NCBI GenBank assembly: GCA_017415505.1
Contig: JAFQGG010000050.1
Location: forward strand, 17,378 to 81,377
DNA: 64,000 nucleotides
Direction: 5' to 3'
DNA from: Clostridia bacterium
GTDB taxonomy: Bacteria; Bacillota; Clostridia; Christensenellales; Borkfalkiaceae
Part shown: positions 33,875-41,991 of the stretch, piece after piece
How positions within the stretch are numbered: position 1 is the first letter of the stretch
Layout of the letters: every line of letters starts with the position of its first letter
Translations under genes and position numbers: made by a program
Notes under the pieces: model-generated
The model's database searches: none
What the model was told of the DNA's origin: nothing
The model's input: only the letters and a program-made list of their open reading frames with translations

Positions 33875-33911
33875 AAGCGTGTAGAGATATAAAATCTACG
33901 CGCTTTTTTTA
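33875..33911 (+). terminator. Leader hairpin before the first element gene
   Basis: Stem AAGCGTGTAGA / TCTACGCGCTT followed by seven T, only about 20 bases before the ribosome binding site of 33935. A second hairpin AAAATAGG/CCTATTTT lies just upstream (about 33812-33833). Together they could form an attenuator for the long cargo operon. Confidence 0.55.
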
Positions 33912-33934
33912 TTGCAAAAAAGTAAGGAGGGCCT

Positions 33935-34672
33935 ATGTTAAAAGAAACAAATTTGGACGGCGTGAAATCGGTAGCAAGAATGTTATTGATGACTCCCGTT
34001 CATAAAACGCCGTATTCACCTGCGGTGGTGCAACATCCGTTTACGTCTTGTGGAATCGCATCGTTGAATAAGGGTGGAAAGTTTCAACTTTTGGATATTA
34101 CGGCGAAAGAAGAAGATTTGAAAATTTGGCAAGAGTTTATGAAAAGCAAAATTGAAGGCGCGGAAAACGTATGGGGAATTTACGCTTTTATAAATAAGCC
34201 CTACGGCTTGACATTCTTAAAATTTGCCGAACCGCATTTATCCAAAGACGAATTTTCAAAACTGCTTGCGGATGCGTGGGTTCGCTCTGAAAATCCGAAT
34301 GACGATCCGAATTTTACAAAACGAGATTTAATTGCCATGTTCAAGCGGACCGACAAACAAGCCTTGATGACGGAAGAAGATTATAAGCGGTGGCAAGACT
34401 TGGAGAAAAGCATAACTGTCTATCGTGGAGTGACACCGCACAACGAAAAAAATATCCGTGCATTATCTTGGACGTTAGACGCGGAAAAAGCAGAATGGTT
34501 TGCCATGCGCTTTGGAGAGAACGGAAAAGTATATCAAGCGGAGATAGACAAGAAAGACGTATATGCGTATTTCGGCGGTCGAGGTGAATCGGAAGTAATT
34601 GTCGAACCGAAAGGCTTGCAAGATATAACGTTGGTAGAAGAAATAGAACAAATAATAAATCAAAGTATGTGA
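33935..34672 (+). CDS. ADP-ribosyltransferase-like protein
   Basis: 245 residues. The C-terminal 90 residues carry the three motifs of an R-S-E mono-ADP-ribosyltransferase: TVYRGV (Arg-164), LSWT (Ser-178) and GESEVIVEP (Glu-218/Glu-220, an ExE pair typical of arginine-modifying enzymes). The N-terminal 150 residues are of unknown type. No signal peptide. It is the first gene of the element and carries the acidic-hydrophobic C-terminus EEIEQIINQSM shared in style with many other cargo proteins. Target unknown; a toxin, or a protein acting in the recipient cell, is possible. Ribosome binding site AAGGAGG. Confidence 0.6.
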   Translation: MLKETNLDGVKSVARMLLMTPVHKTPYSPAVVQHPFTSCGIASLNKGGKFQLLDITAKEEDLKIWQEFMKSKIEGAENVWGIYAFINKPYGLTFLKFAEPHLSKDEFSKLLADAWVRSENPNDDPNFTKRDLIAMFKRTDKQALMTEEDYKRWQDLEKSITVYRGVTPHNEKNIRALSWTLDAEKAEWFAMRFGENGKVYQAEIDKKDVYAYFGGRGESEVIVEPKGLQDITLVEEIEQIINQSM

Positions 34673-34684
34673 AGGAGAAAGAAA

Positions 34685-35347
34685 ATGACGATTTATCAAG
34701 AAGAACTCAAACGAAGGCTAAGAGAACAGGGCTACGGTGCAGTTTATGACGAGCAAACGGAAATGCTGAAAATTTATCAAAACAGTATTTTTCTTTGCGA
34801 TCAGGATAAAAATGGGGATTTGCATTTTACTCGTGACGCATACGCATTGCAAAATTTTCATGAGATATCGACACCGATTGCAAAAGACGCACTGACCGTA
34901 AAAGATTGCGTGGCTTTATTTGAAAAAGGCGAGCCTATGAAAGTAGCGGCGGTATCCAACTACCATAAATTTTTGGAGTACGGAGATACGGTGCTTGGCG
35001 GCGCGTATGATAAAGGGCGCGGTTTCAAATTTGCTACGTGGAATAAAAATGAAGACGGAACGTATTTGGTGTACGGACATTATATGGATAGCTATGAAAA
35101 AGCAAAGGAAGATTTTGCTATCCGCGCAGGGCTTGTCAATAAGAATAAGGTATTCACCCAAGAGCAGGCCGAACTCATATTCAAAAGCGTAAATTACGCA
35201 AGGGATAATTGCGAACACATAACCTACGACCAAGACAAAGACATGGACGGGATTATGGAAAGACTCGTACATGGGTATCCCGAAAGCAATTTTTCTGTGA
35301 TGAGTATGCATTTTGAACCAAGCGAAGATATAATCCCAAAGCAGTAA
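34685..35347 (+). CDS. Hypothetical element protein
   Basis: 220 residues, soluble, no recognised domain. The first 60 residues are rich in charged residues and contain a small beta region (LKIYQNSIFLCDQDKNGDL). A repeated Tyr/Phe pattern (GFKFATWNKNEDGTYLVYGHYM) is seen near 110-130. It ends SEDIIPKQ, an acidic then hydrophobic C-terminus like that of other cargo genes here. Own AAGGAG site; 12 bases after the ADP-ribosyltransferase-like gene. Confidence 0.6.
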   Translation: MTIYQEELKRRLREQGYGAVYDEQTEMLKIYQNSIFLCDQDKNGDLHFTRDAYALQNFHEISTPIAKDALTVKDCVALFEKGEPMKVAAVSNYHKFLEYGDTVLGGAYDKGRGFKFATWNKNEDGTYLVYGHYMDSYEKAKEDFAIRAGLVNKNKVFTQEQAELIFKSVNYARDNCEHITYDQDKDMDGIMERLVHGYPESNFSVMSMHFEPSEDIIPKQ

Positions 35348-35459
35348 GAAATCTTTGAGGAATTTTCTAAAAACGGGCGATTTTTGCTGGATATTCCTTA
35401 AATTCTGTGGTATGGTGTGTGCTACCAAAATCAACGGGGAGAACCCAAAGGAGAAAATT

Positions 35460-35933
35460 ATGGAAAAAGCAATTTTTTATGTGCGTGCAATGCGCGGTGA
35501 AGGAACAGGGGAATCTTATGAAGACATTATCGCCCGATATCAAGCAAAAATGCAAGAGAAAGGCATTTGTGAAATCGTAGATTCGTACGCAGACGGGAGT
35601 CCGTTAGACGATTTGATTGAAAGCGATTCGATGATAGAAATCAAAGGCATGTGCCAAGAGCAAGAGTGCAAATATCTCGTCATACCCACGGCGGATGAAT
35701 TAGGCAGTAGCTTGTCGGCAAAAGCGGATGCGGTGAGAGAGCTGCGAAAAATCGGGGTAAGCGTATATATAGCCGATGCGGATATGGATACGAGTAAATT
35801 AACGGCGGAACAAATGCAAATGGTTTTTGCGGAAGTATTCAATACCGTAATAGAGCTTGACCGAAAAATGAAAACCGTTATCAGTAGCATGATTGAAACG
35901 GAGCATAAAACAGTGAGTAAATGGACGGTATAA
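35460..35933 (+). CDS. Serine-recombinase-like N-terminal domain protein, catalytic Ser absent
   Basis: 157 residues. The layout FYVRAMRG...EDIIARYQAKMQEKG...VDSYADGSPLDDLIE...KYLVIPTADELGSSLSAKADAVRELRKIGVSVYIAD follows a resolvase catalytic domain, yet the YxRxS motif reads YVRAM, so the nucleophile Ser is missing and no DNA-binding or zinc domain follows. It is therefore unlikely to recombine DNA. The ATG at 35460 follows AAAGGAG. The next gene is a shorter protein with a similar beginning. Regulatory or structural use of a dead resolvase fold is inference. Confidence 0.45.
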   Translation: MEKAIFYVRAMRGEGTGESYEDIIARYQAKMQEKGICEIVDSYADGSPLDDLIESDSMIEIKGMCQEQECKYLVIPTADELGSSLSAKADAVRELRKIGVSVYIADADMDTSKLTAEQMQMVFAEVFNTVIELDRKMKTVISSMIETEHKTVSKWTV

Positions 35934-35935
35934 GC

Positions 35936-36364
35936 ATGCGGAAAACAAGAAAAAAGAAAGCGTATATGTATATGCGGATTGGACTTTGGGCATCGCTTGC
36001 GGAATGCAATCAAAAAATTGCTGAAGTGAAACAATTCCTTGAAAGTAATGGTTATGAATATGATGTCAATAAAGGAAATGTAGTGATAGACATGAACGAC
36101 GAGCAATTTAATGATATGATGTCCTGGCGCGTGATAGAGAGCATATCAACGATGAAACCGATAGCGAAAGGGGCGGAAAGTTTTATCGCACGAACACTTA
36201 CTGATTTGTCCAAGAACATAGGTGTAGTAAAAGAGATGGTTCATGTGATAAAAGGATTAGGGCTTGACTTCAAAACGACGGACGGGAGCGAGATTCAATT
36301 GGAAACAAAGGAAGAATCAGTATTTCCCGAGTTTGCAAGTGCGGACGGAATGGAACTAAGCTAA
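35936..36364 (+). CDS. Hypothetical protein, resolvase-like beginning
   Basis: 142 residues if started at the ATG at 35936 (an ATG at 35921 would overlap the upstream gene). The N-terminus KKKAYMYMRIGLW resembles the first strand of the upstream resolvase-like protein. The remainder is helical with no known domain, and the end FASADGMELS is in the style of the other cargo tails. Function unknown. Confidence 0.5.
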   Translation: MRKTRKKKAYMYMRIGLWASLAECNQKIAEVKQFLESNGYEYDVNKGNVVIDMNDEQFNDMMSWRVIESISTMKPIAKGAESFIARTLTDLSKNIGVVKEMVHVIKGLGLDFKTTDGSEIQLETKEESVFPEFASADGMELS

Positions 36365-36446
36365 AACACAAAAGAATAAAGGCGAAAAACGCCCGAAATT
36401 CGCGCGAAAGCGTAAAAACCGAATAAGAACCCGCAAGGGAAAAAGC

Positions 36447-36480
36447 AGCCGATTGTTGAGCAAAACAGTCGGCTTTTTTA
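36447..36480 (+). terminator. Terminator within cargo region
   Basis: Stem AGCCGATTGTT / AACAGTCGGCT (one G-T pair) and six T. Confidence 0.75.
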
Positions 36481-36504
36481 TTTTCATTAAAAGGAGCAAA
36501 GAGT

Positions 36505-36879
36505 ATGTATTTTAGAAGCGAAAAGCATAGAGAGTTATTCAAGGACGCAACCAAGAAAATGGACAAGAAAGACAACGTACAAATGTGCGTGGTCTATCTT
36601 TTAACGGCGGACAAGAAACTCTGGAATAGGTGTAAAATTTATATGGTGGACAATAAAATCCCCATTCATAGAGTACGGGTAGGCAAATGCACGGAAGAAG
36701 GCTATACCTTGTTTTGTTGCGCGAAGGACCTTGCGCTTGGAACAAAGCATTTAACGATGAACGATTTATCGGATAAGGAACTAATCCCGACAAGGCTTTG
36801 GAAAATCATTTATACGGCAACGGAAATCCGTCGAATGGGGCTTACGCCATTGCAATACTACAAGGGGGATAACGTATGA
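36505..36879 (+). CDS. DUF6075-like element protein
   Basis: 124 residues. The start MYFRSEKHRELF and the VVYLLTADKKLWNRC segment are typical of a small protein family of Clostridial conjugative elements, which I tentatively equate with DUF6075. Basic, soluble, no catalytic motif visible. AAAGGAG precedes the ATG. The stop overlaps the next gene by four bases. Function unknown. Confidence 0.55.
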   Translation: MYFRSEKHRELFKDATKKMDKKDNVQMCVVYLLTADKKLWNRCKIYMVDNKIPIHRVRVGKCTEEGYTLFCCAKDLALGTKHLTMNDLSDKELIPTRLWKIIYTATEIRRMGLTPLQYYKGDNV

Positions 36880-38012
36880 TAACGCTGAATATTAAAAAGG
36901 ACAGGGAACACGTGGATATTCGTTTCCCTTGTTCGGAAAAAGTAATAACGGACGCTTTGAAAAAGATAGGCGTAAACGATGAAATGGAAACAAAGCAAAC
37001 GGTGAGCGAAGTCGTGGATTTTGATTGTTTATCTCTATTAGAAGGTCAAGAAGTCGATTTAGACGAAATCAATTATTTGGCCAAACGGTTGGATAGCTTG
37101 ACAAAACCCGAAGTAGATAAATTTATCGTCGTAGCGCAAATGGAAGGCTTGGACGAGCCGAAGGATTTAATCAATCTAACCTACAATTTGAATCGGTATA
37201 CGTTAATCCAAAACATCGGAGATATGACGGCGGTGGGGCGGACACATACGCTTACGCGAGAAATGGCAATTCCTGCCGATGATAGCAGGGACTCGGAGTA
37301 TGCCAAAATAGGCAAAGAATTGATAGAATCGGGGAAAGGTAAATGGACGGAGAGAGGGCTTTTATTTTTTAATGATGATATTCCCGAAGAAAGAATATAC
37401 AACGGCGAAACATTTCCTGAATTTGATTACGACGGTGAGTGTTTAATAGGAGTGGAAATTAACTTTTTGAACGCACGGGAATACGTTTACTTGCCTTGCG
37501 AAGAAACGGCAATCAAAAAGGCGCTTGCAAGGCTTGGCGTAGAGAATACGTCCTATTGTAAAATGCAAGTAGATTTTGACCGAATAGATAATGAAAAATT
37601 ATTGCAATTGTTGACGGACGCGGTGGAGAGCGAAGATCTTTATGACGTTAATGCGTTGGCTCAAGAAATAGAGGATTTGACGGAAACAGATAAATTCCTT
37701 GCGGTGGTTGAGTATGCTGAAACGGATGACGCAAAAACACTAATTGCAATAGCGAAGAATTTGGACGAGTTTGACGTAATAGACGGCGTGTATTCGGACG
37801 ATGAATTAGGCGAATATTTGGTGGAGAACGATTCCGATTACAAATGCTCGGACAACTTACGGGATTATATCAAATACGACGAATTAGGAGAACGGTATAG
37901 GATTGATTGTAACGGCGAATACGGCAACGACGGGTTCGTGTATATTCCTTCTGGATATAGTTTGGAAGATATAATCAACAAAGACATGGGTATGTCCTTT
38001 GGGGGAATGTGA
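36876..38012 (+). CDS. ArdA-like antirestriction family protein
   Basis: 378 residues, very acidic. Two related halves (about 1-165 and 180-340) each contain an EINYLAKRLDSL- or NALAQEIEDL-type helix and a stretch like EPKDLINLTYNLNRYTLI, found in ArdA-family proteins of Gram-positive conjugative elements. ArdA mimics DNA and blocks type I restriction enzymes in the new host. It is a paralogue of the protein at 41992-43539 (KDLINLTYGLDKVSII). The tail ends KDMGMSFGGM. Assignment rests on these motifs and on the acidic charge. Confidence 0.5.
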   Translation: MITLNIKKDREHVDIRFPCSEKVITDALKKIGVNDEMETKQTVSEVVDFDCLSLLEGQEVDLDEINYLAKRLDSLTKPEVDKFIVVAQMEGLDEPKDLINLTYNLNRYTLIQNIGDMTAVGRTHTLTREMAIPADDSRDSEYAKIGKELIESGKGKWTERGLLFFNDDIPEERIYNGETFPEFDYDGECLIGVEINFLNAREYVYLPCEETAIKKALARLGVENTSYCKMQVDFDRIDNEKLLQLLTDAVESEDLYDVNALAQEIEDLTETDKFLAVVEYAETDDAKTLIAIAKNLDEFDVIDGVYSDDELGEYLVENDSDYKCSDNLRDYIKYDELGERYRIDCNGEYGNDGFVYIPSGYSLEDIINKDMGMSFGGM

Positions 38013-38017
38013 TAGGT

Positions 38018-39166
38018 ATGGCATTATTATTTTCGGTGCTGACGATGAAGTCAGGGGAGGCAGAATCAAGGTTTTTAGTGGGCGGGATACCGAGGATAAA
38101 AAACGACTTAAAAGGCTGGACGGCGTATGAAGAATTTATGCGAAAAATTTACGGTGCGAGCGAAATAAAAGTAGAAGGGAAAATCTATATTTATGGCGAC
38201 GGCGAGTTTGTGAACGCAACGGCGGAAGAAGTTGCGTATATGTACGAGCGGATAAAGCACAGAGAAGACTTTTTACAAGCTCGATGTCAATATTGGGGCG
38301 ATGTGGTGTTCAAACTTATATACGACAACGGCGAGTATAAAGATGAAAATCCGTATCCAACGCTTATGGGTTCGTCTAACGTCCGCAATAAAAAATTGCA
38401 CAGTATGCAAGAAGTAGCGGATTTTATTATACAGGACGGGCGGTATGGAGATTTGACGATTAAGTATAAAGATAAGCAACTGTTTTTGAAGACGGACGGG
38501 ATATACGTTAAAGAAATAACGGATAAAGAATACGGCGAAAAATTAAAAAAGATATTACTTCCTATGCAAAAGGAAGTTGAAAAGGAGAAAAAGGCTATGA
38601 ACGAATGGGAAAAGGAACGGCAACAGGCAAAGCGGTATAAAGAACAATATCCGCCTGGTACGAGATTGCAACTAATCAATATGGAGGACCCGTATGCGCC
38701 CGTAGAAAGCGGAACGCGAGGGACCGTAAAACTTGTGGACGATATAGGGCAAATCCATATGCATTGGGATAACGGAAGAACGTTAGCGTTAGTGCCTGGG
38801 CAAGACAGTTTTAGAACGCTCACGGAAGCGGAGCTTAAACAAGAAGAACGGCTGAAAAACGGTAAGGTCGTGGACTTTGGCGACGATTGTCAAATCGTAA
38901 TCCCGAAAGAGCCGATAGACTGTTCTAAACTCGGGTATTTCAATGAAATGGAAGGCGAGTGTTGGGACTTGGTAAAGGGGTATCTTGCAAAGTTAGGCAT
39001 AGAGCTTTTGCCCAACGAAGACGGGGAAGAACCTATGAGCGATTACGTTGCAAAAGGCGTACAGGACAAAATCGTGGAACTGTTACAAGAAGCTGGCGTA
39101 GAGTTTAAGTTCGAGCAAGATGAAACGGAAGAACTTGCCGAAGATGTAGGCATGAATATGGCATAA
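38018..39166 (+). CDS. DUF4314-domain element protein
   Basis: 382 residues if started at the ATG at 38018; a GTG at 38009 would overlap the upstream stop. The DUF4314 domain is clear near residues 215-275: PPGTRLQLINMEDPYAPV, then GTRGTVKLVDDIGQIHMHW and LVPGQDSFRTL. It resembles an SH3-like small barrel. The N-terminal 200 residues are unknown and include a charged helix (about 180-205). The tail ELAEDVGMNMA follows the acidic-Met pattern of the cargo proteins. Function unknown, common in Tn1549-like elements. Confidence 0.65.
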   Translation: MALLFSVLTMKSGEAESRFLVGGIPRIKNDLKGWTAYEEFMRKIYGASEIKVEGKIYIYGDGEFVNATAEEVAYMYERIKHREDFLQARCQYWGDVVFKLIYDNGEYKDENPYPTLMGSSNVRNKKLHSMQEVADFIIQDGRYGDLTIKYKDKQLFLKTDGIYVKEITDKEYGEKLKKILLPMQKEVEKEKKAMNEWEKERQQAKRYKEQYPPGTRLQLINMEDPYAPVESGTRGTVKLVDDIGQIHMHWDNGRTLALVPGQDSFRTLTEAELKQEERLKNGKVVDFGDDCQIVIPKEPIDCSKLGYFNEMEGECWDLVKGYLAKLGIELLPNEDGEEPMSDYVAKGVQDKIVELLQEAGVEFKFEQDETEELAEDVGMNMA

Positions 39167-39178
39167 GGAGAAAAAGGA

Positions 39179-39655
39179 ATGGAAACCGTAGAAAAGAAAG
39201 GGATAACCACAAAGGTAGACGTAGAATTGCACGCAAAAGCCAAGCAATATATGGCGGACTACGGAGATATGAATATGGAAACGTTCATTACGAAAGCGAT
39301 TGACGGCTTGGTGAACGCGAAAGAGCAAACGGCAGCACCGCAAAAGCCCGAAAAACAACGCACGATTGCGTTCCAAGTGCCTGAAAGTTTTTACCAAGAA
39401 GTAAAAGACTATTTGGATCGTAACGGGTTAAGGCAAAACAGGTTTATGTATAACTTAATCAAGCAAGAGTTGGACAGAGAAGAACTTGAAATGGAAAGGC
39501 TTGCGCAAAAACAAAACGGCGACCAAAGCGACGGCGACGAAACGCCCGACGATAGTGAAGATGAAGACGAATCGCAAGCGGAAAGAGAAGAATCCTTTGA
39601 GGGCGATGAACCCGAAGACGAGGACGAAGCCGAAGGCATGGCAATGACGATGTGA
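39179..39655 (+). CDS. Ribbon-helix-helix-like DNA-binding protein with acidic tail
   Basis: 158 residues. Two segments look like ribbon-helix-helix units: TTKVDVELHAKAKQYMADYG with the following helix (about 8-45), and RTIAFQVPESFYQEVKDYLD with its helix (about 62-100). After residue 105 the sequence is a nearly pure Asp/Glu tail ending EAEGMAMTM. It may be a transcription regulator or relaxosome-type accessory factor. Ribosome binding site AAGGAG. Confidence 0.55.
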   Translation: METVEKKGITTKVDVELHAKAKQYMADYGDMNMETFITKAIDGLVNAKEQTAAPQKPEKQRTIAFQVPESFYQEVKDYLDRNGLRQNRFMYNLIKQELDREELEMERLAQKQNGDQSDGDETPDDSEDEDESQAEREESFEGDEPEDEDEAEGMAMTM

Positions 39656-39712
39656 GGTGATGAAAGGAAAAGGATAGATAAAAACAAATAAACGAAAGGG
39701 TGCGGATTGCGT

Positions 39713-40996
39713 ATGGCAATTCGCTTTTTTGATATGTTCGCAGGGATAGGCGGATTTAGAAGCGGACTCGAATCAATCGGTGGTTTTGAATGCGTAGGAC
39801 ACTGCGAAATCGACAAGCACGCAAACCAAGCGTACAACGCAATTTACGATATAAAACCACAGGAGGTATATTTCAATGACGCAACAAAAATCAACCCCCA
39901 CGATATGCCGGATATCGACGTTATTTGCGGAGGATTCCCTTGTCAAAGTTTTTCACTCGCTGGACGAAGGGCAGGTTTCGACGATGCAAGGGGAACACTT
40001 TTCTTTGAGATTGCTCGAATCGCAGCTGTTAAAAGACCTGCATATCTTTTCCTTGAAAACGTTCCCGGCTTGCTGTCGCATGACAACGGCAAAACGTTTG
40101 CAACCATCCTCGGCGCGCTTTCTGAGCTGGGGTACGATGTCTGCTGGCAGGTGCTTAACAGCAAGGATTTCGGTGTTCCCCAAGCCCGAAAAAGAGTGTA
40201 TATTATCGGATATCTTAGAGAAAAATGCGCCGGAGAAATATTTTCTTTCCGAGAGGCAAATGGAAAGACTACTGAGCAAATTATCCCTGGGCGAGAAGGA
40301 AGTCGAATCTACACGCCAAGGGGAGTCGGAATAACGCTTACGAGCGAGGCGGGCGGTTTTGGCGGGAAGACAGGTTTATATGACGTAAACCTGCCGATAA
40401 AGGTGAAAACCAAGCAAGGCTATCAACTCGCATATCCTGGGGATAGCATTGATTTGGCATACCCAGGTATGAATTCACGGCGTGGACGGGTGGGGGATAA
40501 GGTAGCGCACACGCTTACGACGAGTAGCTCGCAGGGCTACTTTTTTATTGACATGAATCCACCGCCGAACTTAACGGAAACGGCAAGATGTATTACGGCA
40601 AGACAGGATTCGGGAATAAGCAATCGCAAGGGTGAACACTCGGGCGTATTCATTGAAGAAGAACCGCGCGCGATATTAACGCCTGCAAAAGAATACGTGC
40701 GCCAACAAGGCAGACGGTATAAAGAACCGAACGAGCCTATGTTTGCGTTGACGGTTTGCGATAGGCACGGCATCATCCGCTACGGCAAGGTAAGACGGCT
40801 TATGCCGATAGAATGTTGGCGGTTGCAAGGCTTTACGGACGAGCAGTTTTATAAAGCGGAAGCGGCGGGCTTGAAAGACGGGCATTTGTATAAGATGGCA
40901 GGGAACGCAGTGACCGTTCCCGTGATATCTGCGCTTGGGCAGATTATAAAAGAAAACTATGAAAAAAATAACGAAAAAGAAGGAGCAAAAGAATGA
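39713..40996 (+). CDS. C5-cytosine DNA methyltransferase (first)
   Basis: 427 residues. Motif I FAGIGGFRSGL, motif IV GGFPCQSFSLAG (catalytic Cys), motif VI LFLENVPG, motif VIII QARKRVYIIG and motif X GNAVTVPV are all intact, so it should methylate cytosine in DNA. No restriction endonuclease gene is adjacent, so it is an orphan enzyme, perhaps shielding the element in new hosts. Between VIII and the target domain, bases 40203-40310 also read, in the +1 frame, as the typical methyltransferase segment SDILEKNAPEKYFLSERQ, which suggests an old frameshift pair. ATG at 39713 preferred to TTG at 39707. Overlaps the next gene by four bases. Confidence 0.9.
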   Translation: MAIRFFDMFAGIGGFRSGLESIGGFECVGHCEIDKHANQAYNAIYDIKPQEVYFNDATKINPHDMPDIDVICGGFPCQSFSLAGRRAGFDDARGTLFFEIARIAAVKRPAYLFLENVPGLLSHDNGKTFATILGALSELGYDVCWQVLNSKDFGVPQARKRVYIIGYLREKCAGEIFSFREANGKTTEQIIPGREGSRIYTPRGVGITLTSEAGGFGGKTGLYDVNLPIKVKTKQGYQLAYPGDSIDLAYPGMNSRRGRVGDKVAHTLTTSSSQGYFFIDMNPPPNLTETARCITARQDSGISNRKGEHSGVFIEEEPRAILTPAKEYVRQQGRRYKEPNEPMFALTVCDRHGIIRYGKVRRLMPIECWRLQGFTDEQFYKAEAAGLKDGHLYKMAGNAVTVPVISALGQIIKENYEKNNEKEGAKE

Positions 40997-41982
40997 TAAG
41001 CAAAGAAGAATTGCGGGTGTGGCTGGAGGACGAGTCCTACCGTCCGCTGATAGACGATAGTCCCAGACACGGAATGCAAGTATTTATAAAAGTACCGAAG
41101 GACGAAGAATTTATTTATCTTTATCGGCAGTATTGTTATGATAAAGAAGACGTGGTACGGCGCAGAGAAGATTTTGAAAATGCAGGGATATACAGTAAAA
41201 TCGAAGGCAAGATTTATTTCGCGCACGGCTATTTTGAAGATATCGATCCTGAAATAGAAGTAAAAACCTATACCAATCAGATGAAAGAGAATATAACAAA
41301 AGGAGTATGCGCCAAGGTCGAGGCGTGGGTAAATAACGACGTGGCAAATTTAGACGTTGCAAGGTTGTTGGGCAGCGACTCGAAAGATTTGGAGTATTAC
41401 CGCAATTACGGCGTTATTAACGATGGACGGCGTTTCTTTTTAGAAGGCAGAACGCCCGAAGAAATCACCTATCAATGCGGATACAGTTTTGACGAATGGA
41501 AACGGGATACGGAGCTTTTGTCCTATCTTCGCAATCCGTCTGCATTTATCGAAAAAGAAGCGCAAGAATATTTTGCGAAGCATCAAGAACGGATATTGCT
41601 TGCGCTGAATAAAAACGAAGTGTTGAAAGCGGAATTACAAGGGATTGAGAACTTAAAAGACACGTCTTTGCGCCGACTTCGTGTGGTTATGACGGCGGCG
41701 AGAAGTACGGATGCGAAAACCTTGTCGGTGACGGCGCATAAGGAAGGGCAAACGCTGACGTTCAAAATGGAAGCGAACGAGTTAAGACGGGACCCGTCAA
41801 CGTATTATTCCGATTGGGCTATGCCCGCGAAAGATAGGCGTGAGTTTGTGCGTACCTTTGGGGAGCGAAACCATTTGTATCCTGAAGATATCGTGGACAT
41901 TTCCTATTGCGGAAAATCTATCTATTCCGCCGAACCGTATGAAGAACCCGTAGAAACGGAAGAAATATCGCAAACGATGTAG
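40993..41982 (+). CDS. Hypothetical element protein
   Basis: 329 residues, soluble, charged. No family recognised. The first 80 residues contain several Tyr/Phe-rich strands (EEFIYLYRQYCYD), the middle is helical (about 165-215), and around 220-260 a stretch RLRVVMTAARSTDAKTLSVTA is less charged. It ends EEPVETEEISQTM, the acidic plus short hydrophobic tail seen on many cargo proteins of this element. Starts inside the stop of the methyltransferase gene (ATGA), so translation is coupled. Confidence 0.55.
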   Translation: MISKEELRVWLEDESYRPLIDDSPRHGMQVFIKVPKDEEFIYLYRQYCYDKEDVVRRREDFENAGIYSKIEGKIYFAHGYFEDIDPEIEVKTYTNQMKENITKGVCAKVEAWVNNDVANLDVARLLGSDSKDLEYYRNYGVINDGRRFFLEGRTPEEITYQCGYSFDEWKRDTELLSYLRNPSAFIEKEAQEYFAKHQERILLALNKNEVLKAELQGIENLKDTSLRRLRVVMTAARSTDAKTLSVTAHKEGQTLTFKMEANELRRDPSTYYSDWAMPAKDRREFVRTFGERNHLYPEDIVDISYCGKSIYSAEPYEEPVETEEISQTM

Positions 41983-41991
41983 GAGAGAGTT

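Noticed and set aside
39876-40334. Overlapping rightward frame of 152 codons inside the first C5 methyltransferase as a separate gene
   Set aside because: Only its last third resembles protein sequence, and that part matches a methyltransferase segment, so a frameshift history is a better explanation than an independent gene.
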